The notes below the pieces were generated by a model. That model saw nothing but the letters and a program-made list of their open reading frames with translations. It did not search any database and had not been told where the DNA came from. Shown here piece by piece: positions 58,907-64,000 of a stretch of DNA of 64,000 bases; position 1 is the first letter of the stretch, and each line of letters starts with the position of its first letter. The stretch covers positions 310,001 through 374,000 of the forward strand of contig NC_090117.1 in the NCBI RefSeq assembly GCF_023973825.1. The letters run 5' to 3'. Made by a program: the position numbers and the translations under genes. The DNA is from Plasmodium brasilianum (Eukaryota > Apicomplexa > Aconoidasida > Haemosporida > Plasmodiidae).

Positions 58907-59509
58907 TTGGCGTAGTAGGGGGCCCACCTACCTTTATGCTTTTTCAGCCTGGGAGGGCGTGGTAGAGATACGTTAGTGAAGTGGGCACAAAAGCATGATT
59001 GTATGTATACGCATTTACATATGCTTATATGTGCGTGCTCAAGACTCGGCTGTGTCAAGCTCGCTCATGTTATGCATGAATACACATTAATACAGAGTAC
59101 ATTTGTCCGTAAAAACGATATGCACACATAGTATCTCTTCGTTTGCTCTATTAGAGGCATCCGCACTATTCGCTTTGACTTTTTCCACATTTTTCTCGCC
59201 GCGTGCAATTTGTCCATTACATTTTACCTCCTTACCCACTTTAACAGATTTTATGTCCATTTGATGGACTCCTATTTTTTTTTTTTTTTTTAAACAACCA
59301 TTTGAACTTTTTAAATAATTGCTATATGAATAGAATGACTTACTTTCATATCTTTATGAAGAGGTTTCCCACTGTTAGTCGGGAAGGCTGATGGAAGAAG
59401 AAAAAAAAAAAAAAAAAAAAAAATAGCCGAAGCTGATGTTGAGAAACGAAACAACGATTTACAGAATTATTGCTGGGAAAAGTGCGTTAATGTAGTGTAT
59501 ATCAAAAGG

Positions 59510-59561
<52 letters not shown>

Positions 59562-59814
59562 TTTCATCAAAAACAAAATCATTTTTATCAAAAGAAAAAA
59601 TCATTTTGAAAAAAAAAAAATATACTGTTATCAAAATTATTAACGTTAAAATAAAGAATGGATGGAACAAACGAAACACGCACAGGGAAGATGAAAAATG
59701 AGCAATCACAAACGCGGGCGCACACTGAGAGACTGCTCTCCACACGTATACATATAATACTTTTATGTACTTATGTGTGCACGGGTGCATATGCAAAGGT
59801 AAAGAAAAAAAGCC
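58907..59814. other. Convergent intergenic spacer; possible minus-strand short ORF
   Basis: The 3' flanks of membrane protein B and the coiled-coil gene. A 57-codon ATG-started frame on the minus strand at 59087-59260 has a non-repetitive, charged composition (see findings). An A-run of about 46 nt lies at 59513-59558. Confidence 0.5.
59513..59558. repeat. ~46-nt A run
   Basis: The longest homopolymer of the window, 3' of the coiled-coil gene. Its length is probably imprecise in any assembly. Confidence 0.95.
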
Positions 59815-62800
59815 TTATCCGATCAGCTGCTGAATTAGCTCCACCTTTTCTGTAATTTCTTTTTTAATTGCTTCGTATTGTTCATTGTTAGGGGGGTCTG
59901 CCTCTTGCTCTTCCACTTCTACGTCTGAGTGTTCCTTTATTCCCACCACGTCCTTTTCCCCTTCGATTTCAATGTTCTCCTGCATTCCCTCCGCCTTCAC
60001 TTCAACTGGCTTTTCTTCCGTAAATATATTCCACGTGGAAATGGCCATATTGATTTTGTTAAAAGCATCATTTAGTAATGCATCATCTTTTGTCTTTAGT
60101 CTACTAATAATTTCATCCAACTTTTCGTTTAACGTGTTTAAGTAATGATAGCAATTTGTTTCTATACTACTTAGCTGTTCCAGTGGGAGTAGGTATTTTT
60201 CATAGGACTTTTCCGTTGACGTATGGTGTTTTTCATTTTCTTCGCTTTTTTCGTTGTAATCCTTATCAATATCAGTTTGTTTTACTCTTTCGCCTGTTTT
60301 ATTTTTTTTTTTGTTCTCTTTTTTCTTGTTTTTCTCGTTTGTCTCGTTCGTCTCGTTCGTCTCGTTCGTCTCGTTCGTCTCGTTTGCCTCGTTTGCCCCG
60401 TTTGCCCCAATTTCCTCATTTGTACATTTTATCTCTTTCTTTTTTGCAGATTTTTCATTTTTTTCTCTTTTTTGCTTCCCCTGGTTGCTTTTTTTCTGTT
60501 TCACCGCTTCTTTCTGTTTTGTCATCTCCTCTTCTTCCCTTGCCTCCGGAATAACCCTGATACTATCATCCCGTTGAAGTCCAGGTCGTCCTCCACCCTC
60601 CATCATTTCATACTGTTGGCTTGAATTTCCCTTCAACGCACTTTGTTGCTTTTCCCGTATCATAATTTGTTCTAACTGCTCTTTTAATTTTTTATTTTCC
60701 TCTGTTAAGCTAGTAATATTGGCAGAAGCTTTTTTATTGGTGCTTCCTAATATATTATATTTTTCGGCCAATTCGATTATTTCACGTTTGTTAGATTCCA
60801 CCTCTGCTTGTAACTCCTTTATTATTACTTCTTTTTCTTTCAGTTTCTCATCCATACGTATTGCATTGTCATTGTTCATAAAATCCGAAGTGATATCTGC
60901 GATTGTGCTAGTAGTAGCATTAGTAGTAGTACTTGCTCTGTTCCTTTCCCTTTTAGCCTTTTTTAACTTTTCTTCACACTCATTTATTAAATTTTCCATT
61001 TCTTTATTTTGATTTTGCATTTTTTCATCATATTCTTGTATGATCATCTTCATTTCTTCCTCTCTTTGTTTTAGTAAATTATTATATTCGTCAATTCTAT
61101 TCTGCAGGTGCTTCTCATTTTCGTTTCGTATCATTTGAGACTGTAAGCTAATTTCACATGCATTTTTCATTTTTTTTATTTCATTTTTATTCTCCTCCCG
61201 TATTTCGAAAATGGTTTCTGTATACTTATCTCTTAAGGTCCTAATCTTCTCCTGGCACTCACTCTTTTCTAACTCAATCTTTTTGTTACATTCTTCTACC
61301 ACTCGTTTGTTCTCGTCATTTAGAGTCTTTATCTTCTCCTGAAATTCGCTTCTTTCTAACTCGACCTTTTTGTTACACTCTTCTACGATGCGCACCATTT
61401 CTTGATCAAATTTTTTTTTTAACACTCTCTCTTTTTCACAATACTCCTCATATTTCATCTCATCTGAAATTTGTTCACTGTTCTTCAATGCCTCAATAAT
61501 ATTTTCCTTTTCCTTAATTTTCATTTCCGACTCTTTTAATAAAAAAGACAAATCCATGTTTTTTCTTTTTTCCTCTTCTTTTACAGCCTCTTCTTGACCA
61601 AGTTTCTTCCTAACACATTCGAGGTCTTTATTCAATTCGTTAATTTGTAGATGATAAGTATCGTTCATTTTCGTTAGGGTAGTCAACTTTTCGTTTAACT
61701 GGTTTATCTGCTCTGTTGTGTTTATCTTTTCATCTATTTTGTTTTGTATATTTACTAAATCTTGTTTCATACTTTCTATATGCTTTTCTTTTTCTAACAA
61801 TGTTTTTTCTAAATGTAGTAGTATTTTATTCTTTTCATTTTTATATATTTCCATTTCTTTATGTACACTTCTACTTTCTAGTTCACCCTTTATCAGTTGA
61901 CACTTTAGTTTTCTTACTTGATCATATAAATTTTTATTTTCTTCCTTTAACTGTCGTAATTCTGTTATATTATTTTTTATCATATGCCTTTTTTCACATA
62001 ATTTAATATTATTAATTTCTTTTTTTTTCAATAAATCATTCTCTACATTTGTTAAGAAATTTATTTTTTTTTCTTTATTTTTTATAAACGAGTCTCTTCT
62101 TTTTATCTCTTCATTTAATTTTTCATTTTTATCTGTACATACTTTTAATTTGACTTCCAACTTTTTTATAGTATTAACATTATTATCTAATTGCTTACTT
62201 CTAACCACTAACTCTTCCTTTAAGGATATATAATTCCTCTTTAGTATAATGAACTTATCACTTCTACTTTTTAATTCTTCCTTATATTTATCTCTACAAT
62301 GATTCAAGTGTCGAACAACATCATTATACTTGTTTATCGATTCGTTTAGTTTATTATTTATATCATATATAGTACTACTCAATGTTTGTATTTTTAATTT
62401 CATGACTTTTTTTTGTCTATCTATTTTGTCTAGTTCATTTTGTAAAGTTCTATTTTTCATTTTCATAATTTTTAACTCCTTTTCAATTTCCTCCTTTTCT
62501 TTTTCTAGCCTTTTCATATTATTACTTGCTGCATTCATTTGATCTACACATCTTTCCAGCTCATGATTGATTTCATTCAAGTTGTTTACTAATTCGTTAT
62601 TTCTCTTTTTCTCTTCTTTTATGCTTCTACTATTCATCTCATTGTTTCTTTCAAAATGTACATTGTTCTCTTCTATAAATATCTTCAACTTGTTCATTTC
62701 CTTTATTAACGTTTGTTCCTTCTTTTGTAAATCTTTTATTTTGTAAAGATGGTATCTATTTCTTTTCCTCAAGTCTTGTATTTCTTTCTCATCCTTATCT

Positions 62801-63916
62801 AGTTTATCCTTTAATTCAAAAATTTTTTTTTCATCATTTTCTTTTTCATTACATATCTTTAAGTTGGTCCTCTCTAATATTTCTAGTCTATCAATCTTTA
62901 GTTTCATTTCTTCATAACTTTTGCACTTCCTCAAGAGCTCATTCTTTAGCATATTTGTTTCGTTTTTCGTGCATTCCAACTCTCTCACCTTTTCCTGCAA
63001 CGAAGAAGAGCAAAGTGTGTGTGTATGTGGAGATAGAAGCACGAGGATAGCTCCGCATGCTCACTTATGCATGCATAAGTGATCGCATGTGAAAGTATGT
63101 ACATAAATGCACACACGAGAACTAAACGTAATGCAAACTAGTGAATGCATCTTGTTCCAGGCTAATGATAATGCATATAAGAGAAAGTGAGGGGTAGAAT
63201 ATACCCCTCCTCCATATATGTAGATTTTTTCAATGTCGACTCCCCCATACAGGGTTCCCTATGTAGACCCCCCTACTCAGGTATTACCTCTAAACTTCTT
63301 TTCATACCGACCAGTTTTCTCACGGAAGACGAGATAACGTCTATGTACAATTCGGTTTGAACGAATACATGTTCATTGTCCAAGTCTAGCTTGTTAACTA
63401 TTTGATCATTTAACACATTGTACTCATCATTATTTTTTAAATATATTATAATTCCATAAATTTTTTCGGTAAAATTGCTAAGTATATATTCTTTATTTTT
63501 TGAAAAATTTAAAAAAGATTTCATATGTTTTAGCTTAAGTTTTAAATCATTGTTCATATCAGATAAACTATTTTTTTCATCATTTAATAATTTATTTTTT
63601 ATATGAACTTGATTATTTATACCTTTAAATTTTTCTAATTCTAATTTTAGTTCATTTAATTCTTCTACCTTTTTTACTTTTTCATTCTTAAAAATACTTA
63701 TGTGCATTTCAAAACTTCTTATTTTATTTCTGTAATCATTATTTTTTTCTATTTCTTCCTTTAACTTCTGTTTGCAATAGTTCAATTCGCAGTCTAGTTG
63801 TACCTTACCCATCTTGTACATCTCCAGGTTCTTTTTATACTCCCTTATCAAGTTTTTCTCCTTATCAGCTTCGTTATTAGTGCTCCGTTTATCTTCATTA
63901 CTACTACTACTACTAC

Positions 63917-63948
<32 letters not shown>

Positions 63949-64000
63949 CTACTGCTTCCCTCTGTGTTACGTTTTTCCTCTTCATTTTGTGCAATTTCTT
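59815..64000 (-). CDS. Long coiled-coil protein (5' end outside window)
   Basis: Two visible exons, 63288-64000 (continuing past the edge) and 59815-62994, join in phase at GTAATA/TTGCAG; about 1296 residues are seen. From the 5' side: a Glu/Asn/Ser low-complexity stretch (trinucleotide repeat at 63895-63950), then nearly 800 residues of heptad-rich Lys/Glu/Leu/Asn coiled coil (63850-60700). An Ala/Thr-rich break occurs near 60895-60960. A charged linker with NET repeats (60340-60410) follows, then a short C-terminal helical block from LLPLEQLSSIETNCYHYL to STWNIFTEE (about 60195-60025) and an acidic tail. The C-terminal helical block is the least repetitive and may be the conserved functional part. 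The shape suggests a structural or tethering protein (cytoskeletal, centrosomal or vesicle tether), but similarity of coiled coils is not evidence of function. There is no membrane segment. Confidence 0.88.
60335..60412 (-). repeat. 9-bp coding repeat (Asn-Glu-Thr)
   Basis: About six copies of a CGTCTCGTT unit on the plus strand encode NET, with NEA and NGA variants, in the C-terminal linker of the coiled-coil protein. Confidence 0.9.
63895..63950 (-). repeat. Trinucleotide run (Ser)n(Asn)n in the coiled-coil gene
   Basis: ACT and ATT triplets on the plus strand encode poly-Asn followed by poly-Ser near the visible N-terminal end. Confidence 0.92.

Overview
The window is nuclear DNA of a malaria parasite (Plasmodium). 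It is very AT-rich, with homopolymer A/T runs, (TA)n tracts and short AT-rich introns. Many proteins carry Asn-, Lys- or Ser-rich inserts. Several genes are diagnostic of an apicomplexan: a CDPK1-type calcium-dependent kinase, a Plasmodium-type RFC small subunit, ribosomal protein S26 and mitochondrial F1-ATPase alpha. From memory, the gene set and order (F1-alpha, AP sigma, CDPK1, RPS26, RFC2) match a chromosome 2 segment of P. falciparum. The N-terminus of CDPK1 differs from the P. falciparum protein I remember, so this is probably another species. I cannot name the species from sequence alone.

Layout, left to right. 1-2399 (+): C-terminal part of a huge Asn-rich protein, cut by the window edge. 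4266-5108 (-): small multi-pass membrane protein. 7157-8149 (-): RFC2 clamp-loader subunit. 11180-12733 (+): double-hotdog acyl-CoA thioesterase-like protein. 13487-13810 (-): RPS26. 15811-17243 (+): four-exon EAPP-family zinc protein. 18433-25030 (+): seven-exon 1663-residue Plasmodium protein of unknown function. 26240-29015 (-): five-exon CDPK1. 32152-32751 (-): two-exon 150-residue single-pass protein with a mitochondrial-looking leader. 34665-35487 (+): three-exon AP-complex sigma subunit. 37256-41934 (+): large unknown protein broken by a frame change at a poly-A run. 42933-44579 (-): ATP synthase F1 alpha. 48128-52022 (+) and 56231-58906 (+): two related polytopic membrane proteins. Between them lie 52772-54220 (-), a charged protein of unknown function, and a candidate unrecorded small spliced gene at 54303-55136 (+). 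59815-64000 (-): long coiled-coil protein, cut by the right edge.

There is no operon logic; genes are individually transcribed and often arranged divergently or convergently. Recognisable functions are housekeeping (replication, translation, mitochondrial energy production, vesicle coats, acyl-CoA metabolism) plus calcium signalling for egress and invasion. Multi-exon structures were built by hand from GT/AG sites, reading phase and family alignment from memory.

No CRISPR arrays, transposons, tRNAs or rRNAs were seen. The most distinctive non-genic content is dozens of locus-specific minisatellites (8-42 bp units), many inside introns or next to start codons, and several open in more than one frame on both strands. 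The best candidates for something undescribed are the small spliced gene at 54.3-55.1 kb, the diverged membrane-protein pair, the Cys-to-Ser change in the EAPP zinc motif, and the minisatellites that embed TGCATG or TGCAC motifs.
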